A stretch of 64,000 nucleotides of DNA, from assembly GCA_015698045.1 (NCBI GenBank), contig BLAL01000300.1, positions 1,056,501 through 1,120,500 of the forward strand, written 5' to 3'. Made by a program: the position numbers and the translations under genes. Within the stretch, counting starts at the first letter, position 1, and every line of letters begins with the position of its first letter. The notes below the pieces were generated by a model, which worked only from the letters and a program-made list of their open reading frames with translations, was not told the DNA's origin and did not search any database. This DNA comes from Rhizophagus clarus. Taxonomy: Eukaryota; Glomeromycota; Glomeromycetes; Glomerales; Glomeraceae. This document shows positions 34,560 through 47,200 of the stretch, piece after piece.

Positions 34560-35830
34560 ATTATCTTAATATTTGTTTAATATTTAACAGTTTCAGAACA
34601 CTAAAAATATGGTTTTGAATTGTAATTTTTTTTAAAAAAAGCTATTTTTTTAACAAGCATTAGCTAATGTTTGTTTATGATTTATAGGTCTAAAAAGGGC
34701 TCTAGAATATATTATTAAGAACCCCATTATACACTTTTGAAAAATTTTGAAAAGTTTTATTATACTGTAATATAAATTTCCTTTTTAGGTGATCATGTAT
34801 AGTGACTTTTGTTATACACTTAATAGTCAGCAAGAAAAAAAAATTATCATACACTCAATTAGTAGTAAAAAGACTTTGTTGTATACTTGTTTTATAACAA
34901 AAAAAATCTTGGTGTACATTTATAATCAAATTGTTGTGATTTTATATATAAAAATACTAGAAGTATAGTTTCAACAGTTTTTTTGTGATTTTATATATAA
35001 AAATGCCAGAATTATAGTTTTGACAGTTTTTTTTGTGATTTTATATATAAAAATACCAGAACTATAATTTTTTGAAACTATTATTAGTTTAGCATCTTTT
35101 ATATTACAATAAAAAAAACTAAGAATAGTTGTATATTTGGAATTTTATTCAATTATTTTAAATATACATTTTGACTAAATTTTGATATGACTATTAAATG
35201 TCTATTATACAAAATTAAAAATTTCTTGCTGATGTCATACACTTGAACAAAATTTTGATGTACACTTTAGCAATTTCTCAGATGGGATTCACTATATAAA
35301 AATTGCTTGTATTCAGAGATCATGTCTAAAACACTGCTAAAAATACCTATTTTAAACTTTTTCAAAGATAATCTTTAAAATATATATATATTTTTTATTA
35401 ATGAACATTAATTAATATTGGAAAACACTTCAATTTTGAAGGTCATTTGACTAGTATAATCTTTAAAATTTTTTTTTATTATTATTATTTAATAAATATT
35501 GATTAACACTCATTTTTCCTCTTTTTTTATAGGTTCAAAATACCAAAAGTATGGGTTTTAGATTCAATTTTGAAGTTAATCTTTAAAAAATATTTTTTTT
35601 ATTAGTTTACTTTAACAAATGTTAGCTAATGCTTGTTTATACTTTTTGCAGATCTAAAGCGCTAAAGATATAAACTATTTTAAAGGTAACTTTTGAAAAA
35701 TAATTTTATTTTTTTTTATTATTAACGAACATTAGCTAACATTTATTTTTATTTTTCTAAGTCCAAAATACTAAAGGTATAAGTTCCAGACTATTTTGAA
35801 GGTTACCTTTAAAAAAAAATAATTTTCTAA
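34560..35830 (+). repeat. Array C of intron-like units, split by an inserted AT-rich block
   Basis: Units occur at 34560-34720 and 35380-35830. The best palindromes are at 34652 (arms AACAAGCATTAG / CTAATGTTTGTT) and 35614 (AACAAATGTTAG / CTAATGCTTGTT), each followed by a tract ending in AG. Exon-like blocks share a TCYAAAATACTAAAGGTATR consensus. The middle (34720-35290) is different DNA with partly inverted GTTATACACTTAATAGTCAG-type ends and three tandem copies of TTTTTGTGATTTTATATATA at about 34938-35045. It may be a MITE inserted into the array. Confidence 0.6.
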
Positions 35831-37741
35831 CAAACATTATAAATATTCAATTTTTATATTTTTTATAATTTTAGTAACTTATACTAAATTATACTAATAA
35901 TTATATCTAAATCAGTATTTAATCTGTAACAATTAACATCAAAATTGCCAGTTTTTTTTAATGATATAATGATTTTTCTTGATCTAAATACTGTACTCCT
36001 ATCTCTTTTTAGTAGTAATGTTAAATAAACCTTTAAAAAGTTTAAGAAGGTTGTATTCAAGTCTATTGAAAAAATATATATTAATCAATAAATTTTTGAT
36101 AATAAAATGAAATATTTTTGTATATAATATATTCACAGGATAGTTCTATGATAAAATTATAGCTAAACTTAAAACATAAGAGTTATATCAATAAAGTATT
36201 AAAGAAAATATTAAATGCTTTAAAATAAAATTTATTTATTATCCTTTACTTTTATTTTCTTTAAAAAGAGTATTTGGCAATATTCTTTAGATGACCAAGT
36301 GATATAATAGTTTTCAGGATACTGGTTTCTATAATAAAAAAAGTAATAAAAATAGTTCTGTTTATACCTAAATGACTTGCTTCAAGATTCACATTTATAG
36401 TATTATGGAATCACACTCAATCTTCAGATATTTTTAATAATTATCTGATTAAAACATTAAAGTATTTTATGTTAAGTAAGAAGTATATGATTATAATCTA
36501 CTTTAAAAAATATTAAGATGTAAAGTTTTATTATTAGACAAAATTCAGTTTTAATTAGAACAATGTAGACTACTTTTTTTCTTGGTATTTTTCTCTTTTT
36601 CTCTCTTCATATAAAAACAAGAAACTTACAAAGAATTCTAATAGTAGAATTCTAGTTTTTTCTAAATTTACTCAATTAATTTTAATCTATTAAGGATTTG
36701 ACAAAAACTTTAAAAAAATTAAAAAGCAAAAATAATAAAAAGTCTTTGAATAAATAGTTTGATGGTAAAATGGATATTGTCAAATTCTTGTTAACAGTCA
36801 GTGAAAATGTCACAAAATTGGAAGGAAATTTTTTTGTATTATGATATCACAATATAAATTATTGGTACAGTATGGTCTTATAGTCTATAATATATATGTA
36901 AAATCTAAAGTTGGTCAAAGTTAGTACAAATGGTTAAAATTGACGATCTTTAAATCATAATTTTGGCCAAAATTTTCTTAATTCTAGCCAAATTTGTAAT
37001 GCCAGCCTAAATTTGGCTAAAATCAAAATTTTTAGGTTATAGGTAACACTGCATTTATATAATATGACATCATTTTTAATAATTATGAGCATGTTTGTCT
37101 AGTTCTTAAGAACACATTTATAAACAATAAAAAGTAAAAACTTTACTTTATTCAGTTCAATCTGGCTGAAGAAGGTTGCTTATTATTAACCTATTTTAAT
37201 GTAATAAACTAATAAAATATTAAGAAAACTTTTACTTTTGCTTATTTTTTTGAAATATTTCATAAATATCTTTTATTATTTTAACGCTATTTTGATAAAA
37301 AAAATTACTTATTTATTTTTATTTATTTATAGTATATATATTTGTGATTTAATAGCTAATACAGCTAACATGAATTTTTTTATAAATAAATAGTTTTTAT
37401 TTTATTTTCACGCCAAATAAATTAAAATCTAAAAAATATTAAATTTCTTTTAACATAGGTCAAAAGCTAATAAATCAGGCATATACCATATTGATAACTA
37501 TTAGTTTAATAGGTTAGCCAAAATTTAGTAATCAATAGGGCATATACCTGATTGATAACTATATAAAAAATTAGGTTAGCTGAATTGATCACATTTTTTA
37601 ATTTGAATAAATTAGGTAATAACTTAATAGTCATCATTTAGTTTGATATATAATTATTATTACTTGTAAAACTGAATTCAATCAGTATATACTAATTGAT
37701 GACTATTAGACTGATCTGTTAATCTAATATTAATATAAAAA
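35831..37741. other. AT-rich stretch, no gene seen
   Basis: It includes a degenerate copy of the 17520-17600 repeat at about 36725-36830. Bases 36960-37025 repeat TTGGCCAAAATT / CCTAAATTTGGCTAAAAT motifs, a possible small MITE. No coding evidence. Confidence 0.3.
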
Positions 37742-38204
37742 TTAATTCGTAATCCGTTTAAGAACTGCAAAAAGTCACTATATAAATTCAGTGCAAAAAA
37801 CTTAAAAAGTTATCTCGTATTATCTCGTGAGCCAGTGATTGGATTTCGATGAGCCTTAGGTTATTTTGTAGATGTCAATGTCCTACTTAAAATGAAAAAA
37901 AAAAATTTCGAAATCTGACTGGTAAATCGTGAGATAAGCTATTTTTTTCGGAGCAGATTGGATTCCCAATTTGGAATCCGATCCGCTCCGAAAAAAATAG
38001 TTTTTTGTGATTGTCTCATGACCCATTAGTCCAAATTCAATGATCTTTTTTTTATTTTGAAGAGAGCATTGAGTTCTACAAATTAACTTAAAGTTCATGA
38101 AATCCGATCACTGGATCATGAGATAATACGAGATAACGTTTTAAGTTTTTTGCACCGAATTTATATAGTGACTTTTTGCAGTTTTCAGGCGGATCACGAA
38201 TTAA
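37742..38204. repeat. Long palindromic MITE (fold-back), 463 bp
   Basis: The two halves are reverse complements over most of their length. The left end reads TTAATTCGTAATCCG and the right end finishes CGGATCACGAATTAA. Inner blocks (CTGCAAAAAGTCACTATATA and TTATCTCGTATTATCTC) recur inverted, and the centre is CGGAGCAGAT...ATCCGCTCCG. TTAA occurs at both ends, so it may be a TTAA target duplication of piggyBac type. There is no coding content: the 71-codon minus frame inside is just the arm. Confidence 0.8.
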
Positions 38205-38639
38205 ACTATTTTACAAAAAAAACCTAGAATGATACACTAGTAAATTAATAAAAATTAATAATAATCATTTATAATAAGGTTTATTTATTGTTAAATTATG
38301 TTATATTAAATAATATTATTTTATTGTATTATTTATAAATCGTTTATTAAAATACAATATTTAATCTGTATTAAAGTTTACTTTCAATTACATGACCATA
38401 ATTACTTGCTAAAGGATTAATAATAAATAAACACTTGTGAAATGTTTGTATGAAACTAGTAAACATTCCGGTAAAAAAAATATTACGCCTATTCATCTTG
38501 GAATGTATGTAAGAAAAGAATCAAACACAACTTTTTACTACTCCTTGTTATTAAAAATACCCTAAATAGGTATCATTTCTGTTAAAATCAAGTAAGTTTT
38601 GCAACTTACTATTTCTAAATAAAATACTCCTGATTAAGC

Positions 38640-39130
38640 CTTCAAGAGTCGAAAGAAAAAAATTTTACTTTAACATTTTCATTTAAAAAACAAATATATG
38701 ATAGGGTTGCAAAAAAACTTACCATTTACGCTTTACATAATCTTTTGTCCAAAAAGCCAATAGTTTAACTATACATGATATTATGTCTTAAAATCTAATA
38801 TGAGTTTTAGACACAAAAAAAAAGAAACTATTAGCACGTTAGCAAAATATCTCATTAAAAAAGTAAAAAATAAAAAATAAAAAAAACTTACCAAATTCTC
38901 TTCCAAAAAAACACAAAAAATCAAAAGAAAAAATAATAAACTATTAGTAAATTTGTTAAAAAGACAAAAATACAGTATAACTGTATAAGAATTTAACCAA
39001 TTTGAAATATTTACTGAAATCCCATGTCTATAAAGTTGAATAGTCACCTAAAAATAAAGAAAAATGAACTATTAGAAACTGTTCGTTAAAAAAAATAAAG
39101 AAAAAAAAATACCTACTAGAACTTGCGATA
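38640..39130 (-). repeat. Array D of intron-like units (minus strand)
   Basis: Read on the minus strand this has the same grammar: TTTTTAACGAACAG, then TTTCTAATAG, then TTCATTTTTCTTTATTTTTAG (positions about 39092-39048) followed by GTGACTATTCAAC... ATTTCAG-like exon sequence, with GGTAAG donors at about 38890 and 38725. There are three or four units. The orientation is opposite to array E, with bases 39150-41400 between. Confidence 0.6.
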
Positions 39131-39452
39131 AAAATTAGATGCCATTCTATTAACTATTTTAAAAGGCTTTTCAACAAAGGAGAAAATGATTGATTATATG
39201 ATAATTGATCAATCAATCTTGTCATGTACTCTAATCTAGATAATCGATTGAATTGATCACTATTTTAATAAATTGAACTGCTGTAATCAATTGTATAAAT
39301 TTAGATTAATGATCTTTTTTTCAATTATTCTAAATTGAAATAAAATAAAAAAAATTAAATAGTCAGTTTAAAAAACTGCTATTAAAAAAACAAGAGAACT
39401 TCCAGACTCATTTCAAACCAGTAAATAAAAATAATATATATATTAATATACA

Positions 39453-39487
<35 letters not shown>

Positions 39488-41449
39488 TAAGTAGAAAGTA
39501 TATAAACATTATATATACTATACTAACTTTTTACTTATTTTAACTCATTTTGGACACACTTCCTTTCATGCTCCAGTTATGATGACCAATAGTACTCCTT
39601 CTTCAATACACCATATGGGCTGGTTTGACTCTATCCGATTTTGTCACATAAAATGCATTTTTCTTAGTTCACGGGGTTGAATTATTATGATAATTGTAAA
39701 TCTGTAACACAATAAAATAAACCAGTGACAAGAGCTGATCCTATATCAATCATAAAATCCTGATGATCTATATTTTTTTCAATGTATTTCGCGTCTTCAA
39801 AGTTCATTGCAAATTGGTTACAGATTGATTTTGAGGAATCAGAAAGGAATCAGCAAATCTAATAAAAAACATATTACGTTGTTTATAACAAATAATAAGC
39901 TATTATACACTTTATAAAATGTTAAAAGAACAAGAGGGCATTGTATGGTTTGTAGATTGCAAAAAAATTTGTAGCTAAACTTTCAAAATACCAACTTTTG
40001 CTTGCTCAATAAGCATTAGTTTATTAATTCTCACTTTCTTTATTATAGGCTTTAATGAGTAAATAGTAAACAACAGAGAACAACAGAAGATCTGGACTTT
40101 TTTTTAAATAATTATTATATTTACATAGTTTTTATTCTATTTTAATTCGTTGTAATCCAATTTAAATAGTTTTTGGTTTAAAATAATATTTATGATTATT
40201 ACTCTTAATTAATATATAATTTTCATGATTTTAAACTTGTAAATTAAGATAAAATAATATTTCTTTTTTTATTCCTTTGCGCAAAGTATCGTTAAATGTT
40301 TCGTTATGTTGATCATTATGTGAGATTGAACCAATAAACATATTTTAACATGCTACCCCCTTGTTATCACATAAGTGATATTATCGCATCACGTGGAGTC
40401 AAATCGGCCCATATGCTAAAAAATGAATTCCTCCAGATCTCAACAATGATAATAGATAAAAATACACTGAGTGATTGCATCATACAGGATAGCTTTACAC
40501 GTATCGCTAGTCCTTCTATATCATCGGCTACCTTCAGGTGATTTTGTCACGTGATAACTAGTCTCAAACCTGATCTGGAATAGTTATCAATTATCAGGGG
40601 ATCCATTCATACATCAGAGTCGACTTCGCAGGCTATCCTGGTAAGCTTCATTATCTGCGCCATACTGGCCTTCAAGAAATTTATATAGATTTCACAATGC
40701 GAGAACAATGTGATTTAGAAAACTGCCCATGGGATCACCAACTCCATGAAACGAGTTGGAGGCATTAACAACAAAGCAGAATGCACCAAAGATGACTCTT
40801 AAATTAATGTATACCATTACTCATCAGATTCACCTCAACACAGGAATCTAATCACAGAGCGAATCAACAGAATCATCTGATCAGCATTTAGTGGCTAGAC
40901 TAACAATGATAATACCTATAAAAACATTCCAGACATTGACATACTGTATATGATGATTCTGCCACTCTGGTCCCCACTCTGCCTCCCCTCAATCAATGCT
41001 CTACCAATGAACAGAAAATTGCGGCTCTTCCCTATGTATGGAAAGCAGTGAGAGGTATGATCCAAAATTTAGCTTTGGAAGCATGAGCTCCTACCTTTAG
41101 ACTTCTTCTTCAGATAAATTGGATGATATCATTATAGTTACTAGCGTGAATTTTTTTTTAGTAAATAATGGGTATATTTTTATATGTTTGAGTTATATGG
41201 TTATTTAATTATAGTTTTATTTATATTTATATTATTAATTAGGGTTGGTGTTTTGGATTTAAATTATTTTATTTTATTTTTTTGGTTAATAATTTTATTA
41301 GTTAGTTTTTTGTTTATTTTTTTAGTACATTTAATTCATTTGTGGCGGCTGAATGAACTGGCCTTGGTTAGAAGTATTACATGTAGTATAGAAGTGATTC
41401 TTTTAATCCTATCTAATCTAATAAATGTAGATATGATTTCAATGCCAAA
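39131..41449. other. Region with a GC-richer, possibly decayed coding block
   Basis: Bases 39464-39485 are an (AT)n microsatellite, and 39486-39560 resemble one array-E unit. Bases 40290-41120 have clearly higher GC than the rest and contain restriction-site-rich, protein-like stretches, but stops interrupt every frame and no family is recognisable. It is probably an old transposon or gene relic. The hydrophobic frame at 41184-41513 is AT-driven and is not taken as a gene. Confidence 0.3.
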
Positions 41450-42145
41450 AAAAAAAAAAAACTCATTTTGGACCAGTAAGTTTAAAAAAGTAAATTTTTT
41501 TTTTTTTAAGTAAAAGAGTATAAGCATTATAGTAACCTTCTACTTTATTTTTTTATAGCTTCTAGACCTCCTGAACGCCATTTTGGACTGATTAGTTAAA
41601 TAAAAAAAAAAAATATTTTTTTTTTTAAGTAGAAGGCGTATAGATGTTATACCATCCTTTTACTTTATTTTTTTTTGTAGCTTTCAGACTTTTTGGACAC
41701 CATTTCAGACTAGTAAGCTTAAAAAAAAAATAATTTTTTATTTTTTTTTAAATAGAAAGTATATAGTATTATACTAACCTTCTACTTTATTTTTTTTTGT
41801 AGCTTTCAAATTCTTTTGACGTTATTTCAAATCAGTAAGTTAAATAAAAAATAATGCTTTATTTTTTAAATAGAAGATGTATAAGGCTATACTAACCTTC
41901 TATATTTTTTTCTAAGTTCCAAGCTTCTTTAGACGTCATTTCAGACCTGGTAAGCTTAAAAAAAAAAACTTTTTTAAATAGAAGGCATATAGGCGTATAC
42001 TAATGACCTTCTACTTTTTTTTTGTAGCTTTCAAATTCTCTTGTAGTTGCAATTTCGAACTGGTAAGCTTTTTCTAATTATTTTTCTTTTAATTTCTAAT
42101 ACTAATCTTCCTTTCTTTCTTTCTTTAAAATTCAGATATCAACTT
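41450..42145 (+). repeat. Array E of intron-like units (six units, best preserved)
   Basis: Each unit has an exon-like block of 32-35 bp (for example CTTTCAGACTTTTTGGACAC) ending at GTAAG, then an A/T tract, AGAAGGTATATAG, TATACTAAC, CTTCTACTTTA, a T run and GTAG/ATAG. AGAAGG and CCTTCT form a stem, with CTAAC at its 3' side 20-30 nt before the AG. Acceptors are at about 41559, 41680, 41803, 41915, 42028 and 42134. Branch site, donor and acceptor are almost ideal for fungal introns. No continuous protein results. Confidence 0.75.
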
Positions 42146-44246
42146 AATTATTTGGGTTATCAGAATTATAAATCTCTTTAGACGTCTTAGAATCAACATT
42201 CAAATGAAAATTTTTTCAAATTGAAGTATTAGTAAACATTACTAACAGTGTTCCATTTTTTTATAATAGAATCCTTAAAAATCAGAACTGATAAGACATC
42301 TTAACAAGGAGAAATTTAAGCATTATTAATTTTCTATTGATTAAGCAAATTAACTAGGTATTATAGTAGAATATTTAAAATAGCGAATAATAATATAATA
42401 TAATTTTGTAATAATTCATTAATTTGGCATTTGTAATTAATTGAAATAAAATTAGCAATATAAATCAGTAGTAATAAAATTGACAATTAGGTAGCAATTA
42501 GGAATCAATTGAAAATATATATTTGACTTTAAATATTAAATTTTTTGCAATCGGACATAACCTATTGATTAAAATTTAGTAAATTATGCATATAAATTAT
42601 TACAATTAGTAAAAATGACATCAATCAGTAAGCTGCTAGATAAGAAAAATAGATATTAATAAATTAATCCAAACAAGTAAATTAAAAAAAACTGAATAGC
42701 AATAGGCCAATTCTATTGATATTCAGTTGCAAATGAATAGGTACCTTATTGATATTCTATTGATAACTTAAATATACCCAATTTACGCCATTTTAAAATT
42801 ACCAATTGGGTACCTTAATAAAATAAATTAAAAAAAATTAGGAATCATCTAGGCTTCTATAGGATAGCCTAAATGATTCCTAATTTGGCAGTTTTTGCCC
42901 TGTATAATAAATTGTAAGTATTAGCATTATCACCATAATACCATGATTTAGCATTAAAAGTTTGATTTAAATAAACAAAAAAACCATTATATTTAACTAG
43001 TTTTTCAATTAAAAACAATTTATAGCATCAAGATAGATCTAATAATATTATTTTTATAAATAAAAAAAGATTTATTAATATTTTAATTAAAAAATTTTAA
43101 CCAAATTCATAAATAACAAAAAATCTGGCTTAATAATCACCTTTTTAAGCTTAATGAAAGTTGTTTATTTTGCTAAATTACACCTAAAAATAAAATATTT
43201 ACTGTTTAAAAAAAGCTTCTATTAAAAGTTTTATAGGAATAAAAAATATTTTTTTTTATTATAAAAAGTGGTTTTTTGCGGTTTACACAAAAACTAACTA
43301 ACTAACTGTCTTTTTTAACTTAATAAAACTTCTTTTTTTTGTAAAATTACATATATTTTTGCTGTTTAAATTGTATTTTATACCTACTTTTAAGTACAAT
43401 CAGAAGGAAAATTGTATTTTTAAGGTGAATTTTCTTATATATGCAAAAAGAAAAAAAAAAATATTACTAAAGTGAAAATGATGATGAAAATTTATAATAT
43501 ATATGACAAACTATCAATTTACTTAATTTGTGTAAGCATTGTTTAAGAAATTTCTTTTTTTAACTATGGGGTAAAATATTCAATGATAGTTACACAAAAT
43601 TATTTTAATTAATGATCGTCAACTCAAGTGACATTTCTGATGTTTGTTAACTCTACTTTCTTAATTTTAGTTATCTTATAGCAATTTTCTAATTTTTCTT
43701 TTTAATTTTTTTTTTAACTAATATAAGTTAGCCTTTTGTTAACCATGTAATTTATTTGATTTCTTATAGTGATGGTAGTACTATGTTGTAAAGTTGTAAT
43801 GCCTTAATGGAATAAGATGATACTATTGTATCTTGTAAGATCAAATTGTTTATCTTAAATATTTAAGAGACTATAATAACTTTATTAATTTAGTTCTTTT
43901 AAATTAGTGATTAGTTTGATTAGGCCTTGATACTTATATATTTTATATATATTGAATTTATTTTATTTGCAATTATAAGTTTTTTTGTTTTAATGAAAAT
44001 AAAAATAATTTATAAAAGTATTTTTATAAACCAAACAAACATATTCATAATTATAGGTGGTTGTTACAATTATGATTTGATAATTGCATGACTACCTAAT
44101 GACAAATAGAATTGTGACAAATAAAATTTTAAGTAGTCAAAAAAAAAACAGTCCTCCAGATATTTTTAATGTTTACATGTTCAAAAATGGTATTATGCCA
44201 TAATAAACAGTGCAGATCCTACTCATATAAATCAACCTGGCACAGA
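42146..44246. other. AT-rich stretch with a short hairpin
   Basis: No gene is seen. A hairpin with 18-nt arms (TTAGGAATCATCTAGGCT / AGCCTAAATGATTCCTAA, one mismatch) and a 10-nt loop lies at 42838-42883. It could be a transposon end or a folded transcript. Confidence 0.35.
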
Positions 44247-47200
44247 TGCAAAAGTATAGATATTGTTGTGAAACCTAAATGTGGTATATTTCTTAATAGA
44301 TAAGTAATGTGTTACAATATTTTAGTATATTTCTTAATAGGTTGGAAATATACTTCTTGATAGATTTAACGCAATTTTTTTTTAAAAAAAATTTATTTAT
44401 TCCTTTGCAAGAATGACAAGAATGACCATAACTTTTTAAAAATTATAATTATTTTTACATTAATTTTATATTCATATATGTATTTTTTTATATTTTATTA
44501 ATTCATTTTTCATTTGAAGATAGCGTAATAAATGAAGAAATACTAGAAAAAGAAGGACAAATATAATTATCTAAAGATAGGTCTATATTTGAATTATTTA
44601 AATGAGAAGGATGTGTGTATAATTCATTTAGAGATGAGTGCGTATATGTATTATATGAAAAGGAATGATGTGTATACGAATTATTTAAAAAAAAGGGTGT
44701 ATGTGTATTATATAAAGGAGGAAAAGGATCGTTTAAAGAGTGTGTATTGCGTAGAAAAGGAAAATTAGAAGGTGTGTGTGAATCATATAAAATGGTATTG
44801 GTATTTGAATCGTAAAATGGATTTACAATTGCTGTAGTAGAAAATTTAAAGGAATTTGAATCAGTTGTTTCTAATTCAAATTCTTTCGACACGGTCACTT
44901 TCTGCTGTATATATTAAATAAAAAAATTATTATTAGTTTGCTCATAATTGTTAACAAAAGATACAAAAAAATAATACACACATTATCTTTATCATTCCGT
45001 TTAGCTTTGTGAATTTGGGTAGTTTTTTTTTTTGAAGAGATGGCGTGTTTTGATTTACTTCATGCAGAATTCTGCTAGGTTTTCAGGGTTTTACGGTAGC
45101 CTTTGCAGGAGCGCCTATTAAAGATTTTTTATCTTTCTGATCCAATTCTAATGGGCGAAAAGGATCAGATTGAATTTTACATTCTTAATCAATTGTATTA
45201 GAAAATATGGAATTTTCTAAATAACAATTTTGTAAAAAAATTTAATTAATGATATTATCTACTATGTTAAGATGAAAATTATTTACCTTTTTCATTATAT
45301 TCCTTAACTATTTCTTGAAAAGCAGTTTCAATATCCCCTTGATAAATGTTGTAATTTTTGAGTTCAGGAGGTAAAGTTCTTTGTTTGTTTTTAAAAAATG
45401 TGACTAATCGTTCTTTTAGTTTGTTAATTACATTAGGATTTTTAAATGATTTAATAAAAATTCTAGCACTATGACAATGTTTACAAATATCCTGAAATGA
45501 TCCATTCCAAATAAAATCAAAATAATTTAAGCACTCCCCAGTTATAATGTTTGTTATATAATAACCATCTTTTTCTTGAATATTGTGATTTTTATACATT
45601 TGTTTGAATAAAGAATTCAAATTCTGCATTATACTTGTTTCTAACGGTTAATTGTCATAAGGAGAATAGATGATATCACTATTTTTTTTTATGTAAAAAT
45701 AGTCAGGATGGTCTGATCTTTCCACCATTCCTAATAAAAAATATAATCTACTAAGATTTAGTCTTTTTAATATATCTTGTGATATTTTTGGTGGTAATTC
45801 TCGCTATTTAATAATAATAATAATTAGTTTAATTAAAATATAAATGAAATGAAATATTTAAACATTATATTATTAACCTGTTCTACGGATTGTGTATTAA
45901 ATGTAGTAACTAGTCCTGCTTCATAAATTAATTTTCCAGTATGATTTTCTACTAAATTTTTGTGTATCAAAGTCATTCCATACAAACGTTCAACAAATGT
46001 TAAAACTGTTTGTTTTCCTGAATACGTTACTTTTATGGTTCTATTTATCTTCTCAGTGAAATTGTTTGTTGTCCAGAAAAATTCATTATTAACTGGTAAT
46101 CTTCTGGCATCAATGAATTGCATGCACCATTCATCACATATCCAATTGTTTTGAATATCTTTTTTAATTTTTTTCTTATTACTATTGCTTAGATTTAGAT
46201 TATCAATAAAAATATTGAATAGAAAATTTATTTGAACTGCTAAATCCCAATGCAATTGAATATCTAAAACAAAAAAGAAAAAAATTACTTATTAAGCAAT
46301 ATATTAATAAATAAAAGATTTAAAAATTTTTTAAAATTTGTCATACTATAATGATAAATCTATATTTCAACTTTTTAAATTTTCACCAAAACATTGCATA
46401 ATGTGAAACTAACAAAGTATAGTTCTACATAATAACTTATCCACGCCTAATTTTATTGGTCTATGCTTGTCAATCATTGCAACAGGATTCCATAAATATG
46501 CACTTGAACAAACAGTTACTCTTTGAAATCCTGAATTATTTGGCAAATCTTTGTAATATCATAAATGATTGCAATTTGATTGAGCGCATGATATATTATT
46601 TTTCACAGCTGATATTGCCAATCGTATTGTATAATTATTTTCTTTGCTACTTAAACCTAAAAATATAATATAAATTAGCATTGGTTTTTATTATTATACT
46701 ACTACCTGCTACTATAATATAAATTTATAAATATCATACCAAATGCAATTGGCATTGCAAAACCAGCTTTATTTTTAGCTATGATAGATAAAACAAGAGT
46801 ATGGTCAATATTTAAATCATATTTTCCATCGATACCAATGTATAATTGACCAAATTCTTGTGTATTTTTGAGCTATAAGTTATCAGATAAAGTTAATCAA
46901 TAAAATTGCCATGATGGATCTTCTGAAAATAAGGTATCAGAATGCTGATAATATAATACATAGCCTTTTGGCTTTAAAATTTCAGTTATAAGATAATGTA
47001 AAATTGTCTAAAGACCAGAATTATTTTTTAATTTTTTGTCATCATGAGCGATAAATTGCTTTAATTTATTATCTGTACAGATGAATTTTTGATTATTTAA
47101 TTCTTGAGATAGAATTTCTTCATTTGCACCATTCATTGACGCTAATAACTTTGATTTAATTCCTTTATTACTCCTATGATCAGCTCTTCTACTTAAGAGA

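Noticed and set aside
38781..39047. Phe-rich minus-strand frame of 88 codons
   Set aside because: It spans the T-rich intron-like parts of array D, so it is compositional.
41184..41513. Hydrophobic plus-strand frame resembling a membrane protein
   Set aside because: The hydrophobicity comes from T-rich DNA, and the C-terminus runs into poly-A and an array unit.
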